From Dirofilaria immitis (Eukaryota > Nematoda > Chromadorea > Rhabditida > Onchocercidae), in NCBI GenBank assembly GCA_024305405.1, contig JAKNDB010000068.1, positions 3,038,501 to 3,102,500 on the forward strand: DNA of 64,000 nt. Reading direction: 5' to 3'. Below the pieces are notes generated by a model. The model was not told the origin of the DNA, ran no database searches, and worked only from the letters and a program-made list of their open reading frames with translations. The position numbers were made by a program, and so were the translations under genes. The first letter of the stretch is position 1, and every line of letters begins with the position of its first letter. Of the stretch, positions 46,057 to 58,670 are shown piece after piece.

Positions 46057-49000
46057 TTAATTCACCGGTGGGATGCCTTCTTCATGGTCAACCATTGAGA
46101 ACCAGTGGAAGTACCGTCGTACTTTCATTCCAGGCATATATATTGCTGGATAGTAAATAGCTTTTAATTTTTCAATCCCTCGAAATATTGGCTCGCCTTT
46201 TTCCGCCTTCATTCTCCATTTGACCAACAGAAGATCATATAAGGTGTGAAACTGAAAATTTGTTTCATATAAAAATTAGACTTTGTGGGAAAAGTTGCCT
46301 TATTGTTAGTTATCGTGAAGAATCGGAAGGAAAATATTTGTTCAAGTCGCTGGATTATTGAATACAGTGACATTTGGTAATATGAAATGGAGAATAAAAT
46401 TAAACTGGTTTAAGTAATTTTAATCAGTGAGGGTCAATAATTGCATCGAGAAAGACGAATCTGATTTGAGATGAGGAAGATCAATGTTTCATAAGTCGAA
46501 GGAAAGATGTGTAGCGTTCAAGAGGCAAATATTCTGCTAAAAGAGGAAATTAAGAGTCGACCTTGAACGAATTTCAAGAGCACATACATTGCTAATACCT
46601 TACAATATTATATAGATTACATGAGACAGAATTAATTTTCTATTCAAGAGGAAATTGCTGGGAATTATTTTCTCAGAATTGCTGGGAATTATTTTCTCAG
46701 AAGCAATAATCTCATAATTTTGTGAAATTTTTCTTACTATTGTATATGAGATTTGTGAATAAGATAGATTATTTGACAGATGTGAGAATCTCTGTATGAA
46801 GAAACGAAGTATATCTTTTGTACAATCTGAATATTAAGCAAATGATTCATCACTTCTATATAAGATGTTATGTCCTTTATTCAAGAAGTGTTTTTAATAA
46901 TAAATTCTTTAACTACATACCATATCACTATTTCTTTCGTTCCTATCCGACATACTTCATTATTTAAACAAATCGTTGGACAATTTTATGTGAAAAAAAT
47001 AACACTGAAACCCCGAATCCGAAAAAGAATGAATCCGAAGAAAGTTTGCATGCATTGCATTAGGAGTGGTGTTGAGAGTTCGTGCAATATGATGGAAGAA
47101 GTGCATAATTAGTATTGAATCATAATATTACAAATCCTCTAAAGTTAAATGTTTGTGTTATGTTTATATAAAAAAATAAAAGCTTAATATCGGATGTGTT
47201 TTCAAGGAAAATAGAATCCTATATTATCATTTTACAATCAGAGCTATGAAAATCTGATTCTTCGATGTTTTCTAGTTTGAATTATATTCTTTCTGCAAAC
47301 ATTAGTTTCTGATCAGATTTGAATTTCACATTTCGAATATTAAGCATATTTTGAAACAGTTAAATAATTTAGAAAGAAGGATAGAAACCTGAAGATAAAT
47401 CTGATTGAAAGTCATTTCCTGTTTTATGATTCCAAAAACTGGTTTTTCAAGCTGACGCTCCGGTTCAAAAGTGCCGAACATTTTATCCCATATAATGAAT
47501 ACTGCTCCATAATTACGATCAATGCAATAAGGATTACGACCGTGATGAACACGATGATGAGATGGGGTATTGAGGATAATTCCTAGTGCGCCGTAATTGT
47601 CGAATAACTGCAGTTTTGGAAATTATTAATAATAGTTTTCATTTAATGTCACTTATTTTGCTATTTATACGGGTATTGGATTTGTTGTTTTTATTAAACA
47701 AATTAAGCGCAATTTGGCTGAAGAGTTTCGAATTCAAAATTTTGCAGAAGTTATTCTTATTTACAATAATATATTCAACTTTTAGAATATGTTTCGCTTG
47801 CCGTATTAACAATATTTAATTGAGAATTCTTTCCGTTGTCACTGAATCCTTCAGAATGATTTGCACCGATGAAAAGAATGAAAAAATGCGTTTTATCTGA
47901 ATTTTTCTCTCTATCTTCTTATTACACTACCGTTATAATTGATCGTATTTTTTTCAGAAAGTTTTTATTATTAATAGATAATAATAAGGAACATACAGTG
48001 GTATGCAGAGTAAACTGATAAATTTCACTGAAGTATCGATGAACAAGAAAGATGGATGGCGGTATAAAAAATGCTTGTAGGATATCATAGATGGCAAGTG
48101 CAACATCTTGAAAACAAAAATTATTAGCGCTTAAATGATAAGCAATAATTATGCAGGGAAAACGTGTTTGATATTTTCATTTTTAATGGCTATTTTCAGT
48201 GTTATTTGTTAAAACGTTAACCTTGAAGAGCAGCTTGTCGTAGAGCGGTTGTATAGTTGAAATATTCGGAACTATGATGCATCGTGTGAATTCCCAAAAA
48301 ATCCAATTTCTGGAAAATAGGAATAAATTCGGAAATGTTATTTTAAATATGATATATGATAATTCGGAAAAATTTTGATCAAAATTTGAAGTGAAAAAGT
48401 AAATCAACGTATCGTGAACAGCACGATGTCCAAGATAATACATGAAATCTTGGCAAAATAAGCAAGAAATCCAAGTTAATGGTGAATCCCACGAGTTTTC
48501 AATTAATCGAAAATTGTTCCAAATAAAATCATAAACAAATATTGCGATCGTTCTGCCGCCAAACCTATAAAATTCGAAGAAAAATTCGAAGCAATTTTCT
48601 ATTTACAAGTATTTTTTTCCTGTTCTTACTTTGTTTTCAATTTTTCATTAATTAAAATGTCATAATGTCAGTTGCGTGTTTTAACAAGAAATCGCATTAT
48701 TTAGTCAGTTTAATTCACATCTTTCAATTATCGAGAAATCATCATATCAGCTTCGATGGTTACCCAACTTATTACCTAAGATGAAGCAAATAATGCGAAT
48801 CTACAGATGATAGCTTCATCGAATTTACTAGCAAAAACTCGAGAAAAATTTAAAGTATTGATCGGCAATTCATGTATAATCCAAGTAGGCTGAATCGGAA
48901 ATTCTTTATGCCAAACGACGAAACACTGCTTTTATGTTTGCTAAATTTTTTTAACAATCATTTAACACTGGAACATGTATGATGATGAGCAGACGAATTT

Positions 49001-50202
49001 TTTTAGAATATATCTCTGTTCATGACCTATCACTTAATTAAGACGAGATAGATTTTGATCTCTATATGAAATAAATTTCTCAAAACTTTCGTTCTTTATG
49101 ATATCTGACGTCTGAACAGATCATTTTAATAACATTACTTTCATTAAATTCTCCCTCTTCAAATAACTGTACTGTTATGTGTAATCTCAAAAGACTGATG
49201 GGATAAGTGCCACGAATTTCAAATATGAAATTTAAAATCCACGAATGAATTGGACTGTATCAGCAAGCATGAGAAAAGGCTGCAACTTTTTCTATCAAAA
49301 ATAATTTCTGTGTTTTCAAATGAATTGATTATGAAAGAGAAGGCACACGTTAATGTAAGAAAATTGTTGACAAATTTTTGGGTTATCATCAGAAACTTCA
49401 TGTATCGAACGATAGGTTAGATGGAAGCTGCTGTTCGATACTTCATTTTTGCTTCAATTTATCTCATCGCTTCTCCATTAATTTTTTTTTATTTTTCAAC
49501 AAATTTAGGAAAATTTACTTGAAACACTGCGAGAGAATACCGGCAGAAATTGACGTAATAGAATCGTTGAGGGCAAATCGATCGTTATGTCCACGCAATA
49601 ATAAGAAGCAAAATTCGAAGATGATAAATAGTAGCCACCAAACGCTGACCTATAAATTTGGAAATTCAACAGGAGTCTTTAAATTTCCAGTACTATTTGA
49701 TTTCAAAAGTTTTTCAATTTCCAACAGCATCTGATTTCAAATCTTTGAAAATATGAAGAGGATTTTGAGACTTTTAGATAATGAAGATTATTTCTCCAAA
49801 TTTTCAAAACTATTTGGAACGTTGGTCGATTATTGTTTGTTAAAATGAAGCCAGTAATCATTAACTTACTTTTTGATTCACTACGTTCTCATTGCAAAAA
49901 ACTGCAAAAATATATATGAAATATCTTTTGAGGTTTTTTTTTTTATATATAAAACTAAAAGAGTATATACAATATCATCAGGTCTAAAATTTAGATAAGA
50001 TTGCTAATATCGATATCACCTGTACATTGTAATTAGGTACTTCATCTGTAGTTTCAAACATCGTTTCATTCGGTGTAATTAAATAATACACATATCGTAG
50101 ATTGTTTAGATTAAGCCGATATAATATACGTTGACCTAATGAAGTATTTGCAAAGATGTGATCCAAAAACTTTCTAGTACCATTTATCGGTATCGCTAAC
50201 AT
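46057..50202 (-). CDS. agmo-1: Alkylglycerol monooxygenase-like fatty acid hydroxylase
   Basis: Member of the membrane di-iron fatty acid hydroxylase superfamily; AGMO cleaves ether bonds of alkylglycerols using tetrahydrobiopterin and O2 in the ER. Seven exons: 50202-50020, 49649-49519, 48564-48409, 48309-48222, 48106-47997, 47607-47389 and 46251-46057. Family landmarks in order: ETMFETTDEVPNY at the N terminus, SITSISAGILS, YDFIWNNFRL, WDSPLTW, then the His motifs HRAVH, HTMHHSSEYFNYTTALRQ and NTPSHHRVHHGRNPYCID, and WDKMFGTFEPE. A run of six A at 48296-48301 is one base short; restoring it gives exactly 361 codons (360 aa). That is shorter than vertebrate AGMO (about 445 aa): the protein stops after FHWFSMVDHEEGIPP and lacks the last hydrophobic region. 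Intron 6 carries a small direct duplication. Confidence 0.9.
46650..46700. repeat. 24-bp tandem duplication in AGMO intron
   Basis: GAATTGCTGGGAATTATTTT followed by CTCA occurs twice head to tail inside the last AGMO intron. No function is suggested. Confidence 0.85.
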
Positions 50203-53200
50203 TAGCAGTGTAATATTAAGATAATTAATAGTACCAATTATAATATGGAAAACAATTCCCTGGGATTTTCCTGGAACTCTGAATAGAACAATTTTATTTG
50301 TACTATATTACTGATATCGATGATAAGCGAATAAATTAAACTTTCCCTTAAAGTAAAAGGAATTATTTTGATTTATGAAATTAGCATGTTTGAAAATTTA
50401 TTACACATCAGTTAACATTTCATTTATTAAGCATTCCTGCAGCTGCGGTATTATAGTTAGCAACAATTAACTGTAGCTGAAATCACAGCATTTAATGATA
50501 ACTGATAACTGTCTAGAATGGCAAACATATGGCATTCATCTATCTTATTTGCTTCATTTCCTTCTGGGTTTAGAGGCATGGTTCAACATATGAAAAGAAT
50601 ATGAATTGAATCATCGCGGAATATTATGTTAATTTGACGAAGCGATTGTTTGCTTCTGTTAAAGGAATTCAATATAGCTTGAACCAAGTTTGATCGGGTA
50701 AGAATAAATGAATTTAAATTGATTTGACAAAATTAGAAAAAAAAGTCTTTCTAATTCTATTTTACAGTAAGCATGCATTCTATCAGAATTTCAATGGAAG
50801 CAAGAATGTGACAAACAAGGAAGAAGAAGAAAGTATCAAATCAAGGTTTTGTTTTTTGAGATATAAGGCACAGATGCAGTATTCTTCCTAGCAATCTTGA
50901 TGATAACACATGCTTATGACCACTTCACAAAACTCACCACTTGAGGCAATGAATAGAATTCTGAAAAGTCTGTAAAATATTTTATTAGATTTTATCGCAT
51001 ACTGAATACTGAAAGCATAAATTAAAAGCTATTGAGAATGATTTGACTGATATTCTTGCTATCGTCCTCGGAGGAAAGTTTCCATTGATAGTGCGGTGGG
51101 TTGACCAAAGTAAAAACGATGATAATTATGACAATTTCGAATAGCAAACATAAAATTCCCTATCATCAACCTACAAGACAACGAATATCCATCAGTTATC
51201 AATCTACGGATAAAGTTACACTGTCTCTTCGCCTATTGTTTTCATCCATTTCTTTTACCTCTATCAACTAATTAGGTCAAATGATCCAATTTCTCTTTCG
51301 AATAGTCCATTAAATCTTACTCAAACTTCAAATTGAAATTAAATCCATTAAATTCGTCACCCACACACATATAATTTCATGCATTTATGAAAGCGATTAA
51401 TTTATGAATTTTGAATAGGAACCATCAAATGGACAATGAAATACAAAAGATGGCCCATAATTCATTCTTCTGTTATTCGTTTGGGAATAAAGCTTTGACA
51501 TGCTCATATACACATACGAGAAAGTGAGTAGAATGGGAAAGTAGTGGTCCGATTGAGATGGGAAATAATCGGCAAAAACTAGGCAAGTTGGAAAAGCTAA
51601 GAAAAGAAGGACAATAATTCTATCAGGCAGTAATTTCAAATAACTCCAATTTCTTCTCCAACATTTATTGCGAAATTTTAAAACTTTCTTCGTTATTCAA
51701 ATAATTTCAGCTAATTTAAATAAAATATATGTTCTTTTCCCAAAATTTCCATTGTCTTCAAACTTAGTTAGATTAAGCATCAGAAAATAAAACTGTTGTC
51801 AACAATTTTCCTTGCTATATTAACGTGAAATTTCAGAAAGCATATCACCAGATAATAAATTGCTGAATTTAAACTAAAATTTCAGAATCTTGTCTAAAAA
51901 ATGAGATCTTTAAAATATGAATTCTGAGAATACTTCTTCGTCTCTATGTAATTGTCCCAAAGAAAATAAGTCATTCATGAATTCTTTTTTGAATTGTTTT
52001 TAGGAAACTTAGTAGTAGTTAAGTATACTTTTTATTATTTTAATTATTAAACGACTCCTGAATCTGCCTTTTACTCTGCCTATGCGATAATTTATATTGC
52101 AGTGGTTTGATCTATGAAAGTATAATATGATGGAAGATGGATTCGGGTTAAGGTCACTGCAGTGACAACGAAGCAACATACTGCTCCGTATTCCCTCCCT
52201 AGAACCCTACTCATATTATCATCAAAACCCTCTCATTAGTAAAAATCTTTTACAATCTATCTGTCATTAGTTAATGCGAGAAATAATTATTCCGGTTTTA
52301 TCATCACTTCAAAAATATTTTAATTGACTTCAATCAGCCAATATTTCGATCAAAAACTTTATTCTGATAAATTGAAAATATGAGATTTCTTCAGGGACCA
52401 CTCTGTCTTAGGATGGAAGTTTCTGAATCACAGCAGTTTGAGCAATATTTTTGAATCTGTTGATTATTCCATCTTCTCTGGTATTGGTATTTATAATGAT
52501 TATACTGTATTTTATCGTGCGATAATCTTGCGATTTAAAATGTTTGTGATTCATGCGATCTTCTCAAAAATGAATTTAAATTTATGCAGTTCTTTCGATA
52601 AGTACTTCGAAAGCAAATTATTGTTAAATTCTGGCATACTAAAAATATGAAGCATTACAGGTTGGCATCCTTTATACTTGAGTAGCGGTTTAAAAGTAAC
52701 GAATTCTCGATGCAAAACATTTGATCTACTTTTTGCACTCATCAATGCTTTCTTCATTACTAATGTTTAAATCTATTTTAGTAGAAATTTAAGAAAACAA
52801 ATTGCATAATTATGAGAGTTTATTATCAGTAAAACGTTTAACCTATTCATCATATGAAATTAAGAGTTGTAAATTAGATAGGTTGGATGGAATAATTTTG
52901 CAGAGATATTGATCTAAGCCGATTGCTAAATTGATAAATTGAGGAGAAAATAAAATGATAATGATGGCTAACAATATCACATCACATTACTATATCCATA
53001 CTTAACAAATATATGGTATTCATAATTTTTTTTTATTATATATTTTAAACTGTCAGCGTCAATTTCGTTGCAACATTTTATTTTAGGTAACGAGTATTTC
53101 TTGCTTATTTTATGATGAAGCACTTATTTACTTGATAATTGAAGATCAATTCATTCTAAAGTGTTCAATTGATACCTTCTATTCACTTCTTGACATTGAA

Positions 53201-53552
53201 AACAAAATGTCTAAATGGCTTTAATCAGAATTTGTATTGTTACTATTTGCAAGCATAATGCATCTTCGGCACCACTCATAAACCTTTTTCTAAAAACTGA
53301 TAAAATTGAATATTTGATTCATTCAACAATACTAAAAGCATATTTGAACTTAAGAATTTATCTTGTCATCAGTTCATCCGGATCTGTTAATCAATCATTC
53401 CATCGATCGCTTGATATTCACAAATAAATGAATGGATAAAATGAAATTCGATCAATGCTACTGCACTTGAAGAGTAAGAGAGGCTTTCTCGTAACATGGA
53501 ACTGTTCTTTCGGGATTCTGGAATTTGATAAATAACAAATGTAAAGGAAACC
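50203..53552. other. Intergenic, with isolated exon-like stretches
   Basis: No conserved gene was recognised. One stretch at 50769-50844 (+) has a clean acceptor TTTTACAG, reads KHAFYQNFNGSKN and EEEESIKS, and ends at a donor AG/GTTTTG. A second at 52395-52650 follows TTCTTCAG and is open in two frames. They are in phase with each other but no start or further exons were found. Treat them as candidates only. Confidence 0.35.
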
Positions 53553-55040
53553 ATGTCTGTAACTATTTCGATAGGTAAGCAGAAACAGTCATCAGAAGAG
53601 TAGAAAATAAAAGATATTCAGTTAACTTTGCAGTGGTATATTAATCCCGAGAAGTTGAATATTAGTTTTCATCGAGATTATAAGAAAGTTATATTAATAA
53701 CATTCATTATACTGCAGTTTCTTATGATACGTAACTTTCTAATATATGCGTAAAAAGCATCAGCATCAACAGTATCAGAATCTTCAATAACAGTAGTAGG
53801 AGGAGAAAAGAAATAACTGCCATCGATAAGTTGGTTAGGTGACAGAACTTATAAATAAGAAACGAAAATATTTTACATCATCTTATGCAACTCTCACCTG
53901 CATGTTATCACGAATGATGAGATAAATGATGATCGTATCAATCTTCATATTCCATAGTCATTGTTAATAATAATAATGATGAGCAATGAAGGTTGATTAA
54001 TTAGTAAATCTGAATCTTGTCACTCAATTTACTCCTATTAACCATATTTGCATAAACTGTTCCTTTGATTATAGAAATAAATAATATCTTTCTTCCATGC
54101 ACCTCTTTTCTTTATGTATCAATTTACTTTGATATGATTAGGAAAGATTAGATTGCTAATATAATTAAGGTATTATCAACTCGAAAGATACGATCATCAG
54201 TACTATTCTCGATCCATGGTACACCAATAACATTATAGTTTCTGTCCATACTGAGAATGAAGGGTATACTATTACATCACTGTAATATCGGATATCTATC
54301 TGCATGTATGTGCATGCTTATCAGTCTAAAAATCAATTTGTTTAAATTACGAAAAGAATTTTGATAAACATGAAATTAGAGATATAATACATGATACAAC
54401 ATCCGATGAGTTTAAATTGAGAAAATTTCAGCAAGGATTAAATAGTTATTGCGAAGAAAGCTGCCAAATAAATCTATGGATGTTGTAACAATTCCTCAGT
54501 AAGTGCAATTAATCAATATTGTTTGATCGCATTTGATATTCAAATTGGGCATTCATTCAGCGATAATTTTCGAGATTTATTGATTTGGTGTAATTCGATG
54601 GAAAGTGGATCGACCGTTGTAATTCATTCCTTCTGGCATTTTTGAGAATCTTACAACGGGTAATTCAGATCAATTTGTTGTTACATCGCTGCGCTTGCAG
54701 GGCTTTTAGTGCGAGAAATTTGCATAAAATTCAGAAATCTATGGCAATAGTGTATGATATGGCTATGTGTGTCTACATACGTATGTATAACTACGTGTAC
54801 TAAACGTAATGATAGATAATTATTATTAGGAATGGATAAAAGTGTGAACACATATGATATATAATATTTGTAGGAAGTAGTCCTTAAAGGTTGGAAAGAG
54901 CGGAAGGGGAAGGATTGAAAGGGAGTTATGCAGGTACAAGTGACCTTGGAGACAGCTGTGACTGGCTGCACCCGGTACCGGCATGTATTGCATCACAATC
55001 TGTTGTAACCAGGCGAAAAAGTCTACCTAACCTGTTCTAG
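53553..55040 (+). CDS. Probable small multi-exon gene, unknown function
   Basis: No ORF here is long, but a spliced model fits. Exon 54432-54498 follows ATTTCAG and ends with a strong donor CA/GTAAGTG. Restoring one A in its GAAGAAAGC run gives QGLNSYCEEKLPNKS then MDVVTIPQ. Its phase matches exon 54890-55040, which reads LERAEGEGLKGSYAG, DLGDSCDWLHPVPAC and ends VVTRRKSLPNLF with TAG at 55038-55040. Upstream, a possible start exon (53553-53574, ATG then donor G/GTAAGC) and a Ser-rich exon (53758-53792, ASASTVSESSIT) are also in phase, although the acceptor of the latter is weak. The RRKSLP site looks like a basophilic kinase target. I do not recognise the family. The last two exons are better supported than the first two. 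Confidence 0.42.
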
Positions 55041-55689
55041 TGGAATGAGCATAAACTGACGTATGCCAAAACAGTTTCCATCCCGAAGTTGTAATAGTAC
55101 AGTTACTCTCCAGGTCATCTTGTTCTCATTAATCAACTCGGAGCATAATGTCTGTTTAACGGATATTCAATATCTATCAAATAGCAGCCTTTCAAAAGTA
55201 GGCTTGACGTAAAACAAAGACTCAACAGTAGCAACGATTGAATCCTACTTCACATTACGGCTATCCTATCTATATCATAAATATCAATCATTTCAAAATA
55301 CATTTCAATTCTAAAATAATCTTTTAAAGTGAATTGTTATTGCGCGAAATGGATAACTTAACACAGAAATGAGAGATGATTGTTTGCCGTTGATTCTATC
55401 GAAGATTGATGATATTAAGTAATTTAAATAAGTTTGCATTCTTTGAAAATGTTTGAGGAATTATCTTTTACGAGCATTATCAGTACCATATGATAGTAAT
55501 ATATCTCACGGTGGATAAAAGGCTCGTAATAGAATGGATAGATAAGTTTTATGAAAGTTGAAACGTATTCACGTAGAGCAGTAAGTACTACGTCACTCGA
55601 GATGATTTTACTTTCATTTGCTATTTACGATAATGTCTTTGAAATAGCCGAGAATATTATCATATTATTTCGATCACGTATTCTTCGTA

Positions 55690-55844
55690 CAATGCAATAA
55701 AAATGTTTTTTTGGTTCATGTTCTAGCTTGGCATTATTCCAGAACTAATTATATTCTATCGTTTTTTCGCCTGATAATTAGTGATCCTCAGATACTAGTA
55801 GCTTCTCAAGTTCGTTGATAACATGTTAATTACTTCTATTAGCT
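55690..55844. repeat. Dispersed ~150-bp repeat, copy 2
   Basis: Near-identical, same orientation, to 16081-16233, with about 140 bp matching without change from the T run to TCTATTAGCT. Sequence on both sides differs from copy 1, so the boundaries of the repeat are sharp. Confidence 0.9.
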
Positions 55845-56256
55845 TTACGATAATTACCGCTTTCTTTTCTATTATTATTAATTCTGAATTCTTATATTTT
55901 GTAATCTTTTCGCGCAAATTTTCTACGATTTGATTTCATCAGAGTTCTTCTTGTTTTTATTTTATTAATATTTTCAAAGGCCTTTATTACTTTTTTGTTC
56001 AGAAGATTCATCCAGATGTACTACAGAATAAATCGTTACGACTGACCGGATGGATTCTGCACTGCAAATTCATAATGACAATATCGGAAAAATTTTTTGA
56101 ATTTCTGATATGATGGATCAAACTGATTCGTTTATTCCGAATATCAACAATAATTGAAAGTGTGAGTAAAGAAGAATGCTACGGTGGATTGGACAGTTTT
56201 TCCGAGAGAAATATAACAATACTCACTTCACTTCCTTCTCGAAATTTCATTCCAGT

Positions 56257-56535
56257 TCAGCAACAGTAGCAGTAGCAGCATCAGTAGCAGCAACAGTAGT
56301 AGTAATAGTAGCAGAAGCAGTAGCAGCAAATTTTCCCATTTTGGAATGTTGTTATGATAAGAAGGAAGAGGGTTGACAATTCCGATAATCAAGGGAGCGA
56401 GAGGGGACAATAGGGAGGGGCCATCATGCCGGCTATAGGTTGGCTCAGGCTGGCACCCGAAAATTTTGCTGCTGTTGCTGCTGCTGCTACTACTGCTTTT
56501 GCTGCTGTTGTAGTAGTTAATAGTTGTTGTTGTGA
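56257..56535. repeat. Facing CAG-rich and CTG-rich triplet tracts
   Basis: An imperfect CAG/AGT triplet tract (about 56257-56327) is followed some 140 bp later by an imperfect CTG/TTG tract (about 56469-56535), so the two could pair in a long imperfect hairpin. A minus-strand frame from 56610 to 56389 stays open (Ala/Thr-rich, then FSGASLSQPIAGMMAPPY), and a plus-strand ORF of 91 codons overlaps it, so coding status is ambiguous. Confidence 0.6.
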
Positions 56536-57331
56536 TACTTCGATCGTCGTCCTATCTGTTGTCACCTTTAAAGGTTCAGTAAGACAGAAGGAGGAAATAT
56601 TGTTAGCTAACTATCGAGACCTATATGTTCGCCTGCTTAAATCTATCTTACTATTTTTCTTTGACATCGTTTGCCCATTTTCATTATTCTCGAGAAAATA
56701 ATCTCGATATATTTTTCCTAATTTTTTGACTTATAATTTGCTAATTTGCTTTGCCATTTGATTATTTGATGTAAAAACAAATAATAAAAGAAAGGAACAT
56801 CTTTCTCGTTTTTTCGTCCTCCTTTTTCTTTGCTTCTTATTTCATTCCGAGAATCTTAATCATTCGGTGAATAGACAAGCTTTATAGTCAGAATTGTAAC
56901 AAACTTGCACTATGTTTGATAAGACAGTAGTCCAACTGGAATCATGACGGCAATAGAATCTTATATTCATGTGAACTTTGCTGTCCACTTCCGCATCATT
57001 GAAATTAATTACCGAAATCGATGGAAATTTTATGAGGAAGCAAATATTTGAAAGAATAATTTTTCAGATTTATATTGTTTATTTTTGACGAAGTTACTAT
57101 CAAAAGGAAAAAGTCAAATAAATGCCTGCAAAAGTACATTGCGGTGACCTATTTTTGGGCGATACGATTCAGGAGAAGACTCGAACTTTGCTCGGTTGGA
57201 ATGATGAGGTTCTTTCGCTTTCCTAATCTCTTCTAAAATACTGTAGAAATGGAACATGAAAACATTAACGCCTATTCATTTGAAATTTAAGTAAAACATT
57301 TTATCATCATAGTTAATATAGTCCATTTTGT

Positions 57332-57455
57332 TTTGTTACTCACATTTCGAAGGACTAGGCCAATTAACAATTACAATCTTCACATACATATATATACTTT
57401 GATTTGTTACTCGCATTTCGAAGGACTAGGCCAATTAACAATTCTAATCTTCACA
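57332..57455. repeat. 71-bp direct duplication
   Basis: TTTGTTACTC-CATTTCGAAGGACTAGGCCAATTAACAATT with following ATCTTCACATA occurs twice at a 71-bp step (starts 57332 and 57403). Confidence 0.85.
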
Positions 57456-58670
57456 TATTCATTCTCCTTTATCTATACCACATCTATATCTCTTGTATAT
57501 GCATATTATGATGACATGTTTTGTTTGGCCCAAGATTTTGATTTCAAAAAACATAAGTAACACGAAATGCTATGTGTTCAAATAATTAGAGATAAACATT
57601 TTTTTTTTAGTTTTTGTAGTTGAATTGAGTTTCGCTCAATTTTCGCTGAAACGAAAACAATAGTTGACGTAGCATTTGCGATACTAGAACTTCAACAGAT
57701 ACCTTATTCTAAGAATGCTTGAGTGACATTTTTCAGAAAGAAATATTAAATGGCTTAAAATTTATTTAGACTCTTAAATCAGATGCCTTAATATTGTTCT
57801 TAACATTATTCAAAAGACTCAATACATCAATCTGTTTAACATCTATTACATTATAATTAATAACAACCCCTTATTATTTCATGATATTATATGGAATGAT
57901 TAGGAGGACAAGAAAAGATGGCCATCATAGATTTCAGATTGCAAAATTGACTAATTTTTTAAGGACATAAACTTGGGCTGTTGGAATAAGTTTATATTAT
58001 TTTATCAAATATGTACTTCTTCAAAGAGTTAGGTAATCAAACTTCTCTTACTGTATTTTATATGGATTTGTATTAATGGTTGCGGTGGCTTGCTCTCGAC
58101 GTTTCTTTACTGCTACTATCATTATTATCAATGTCAACCCCTTCAATTTCCCACTCTTTGAAATTTTTTCAAGAAATAACTTGTCATGTCTTTTCGTCTG
58201 TCTTTTGTCTCCGCGCACCTTTCGACGAATAAAAATTTGTCAATAATATTATCAATAAGAATGACAAATATTGCTGCTGTCTACAATCAGTAACCGGCCG
58301 ATTGATAAAATATTGCTAGGGTGTCATTGATAACAACAACAGTAACTGATAGCTATAATCAGTAAAACGGTTAAGATGAGCCATCGTCACTTTGACAGCC
58401 CACCAAACATTAATCTATTCAGTTATTCTTGTCTATCCTATCATTGACAATACTAGTTTTGAAATTTCGACCTATCCTGCATGATATCTGTTTGCTTGAA
58501 GATTATCTAAATGATCTTTTTCAATTAATTGTAATAAAGTTTATTGATTTTTTTTGCATTATTATAGCTAATAGAAAAAGTCAATACTTTGTCATACCTT
58601 CTATCAAGTCATCCGATTTGATCTTTACCAAAACTATTTCATTTTCAGCATTGTCCTACGATTACTGTGA

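Larger units (their letters stand above)
55041..58670. other. Intergenic region with repeats and small ORFs
   Basis: Contains dispersed repeat copy 2, CAG/CTG triplet tracts, a 71-bp direct duplication at about 57332-57455 (GTTACTCACATTTCGAAGGA) and a 34-codon ATG ORF at 57122-57226 (MPAKVHCGDLFLGDTIQEKT) with a possible donor GAG/GTTCTT at codon 29. That ORF could be a first exon for the downstream HLH gene, but the join is not supported by an unbroken frame. Confidence 0.45.

Noticed and set aside
46870..47112. 80-codon plus-strand ORF in an AGMO intron
   Set aside because: Antisense intronic ORF with A+T-driven composition and no family match.
56228..56410. Poly-leucine ORF on the minus strand
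   Set aside because: Pure translation of the CAG/CTG triplet tract in an arbitrary frame.
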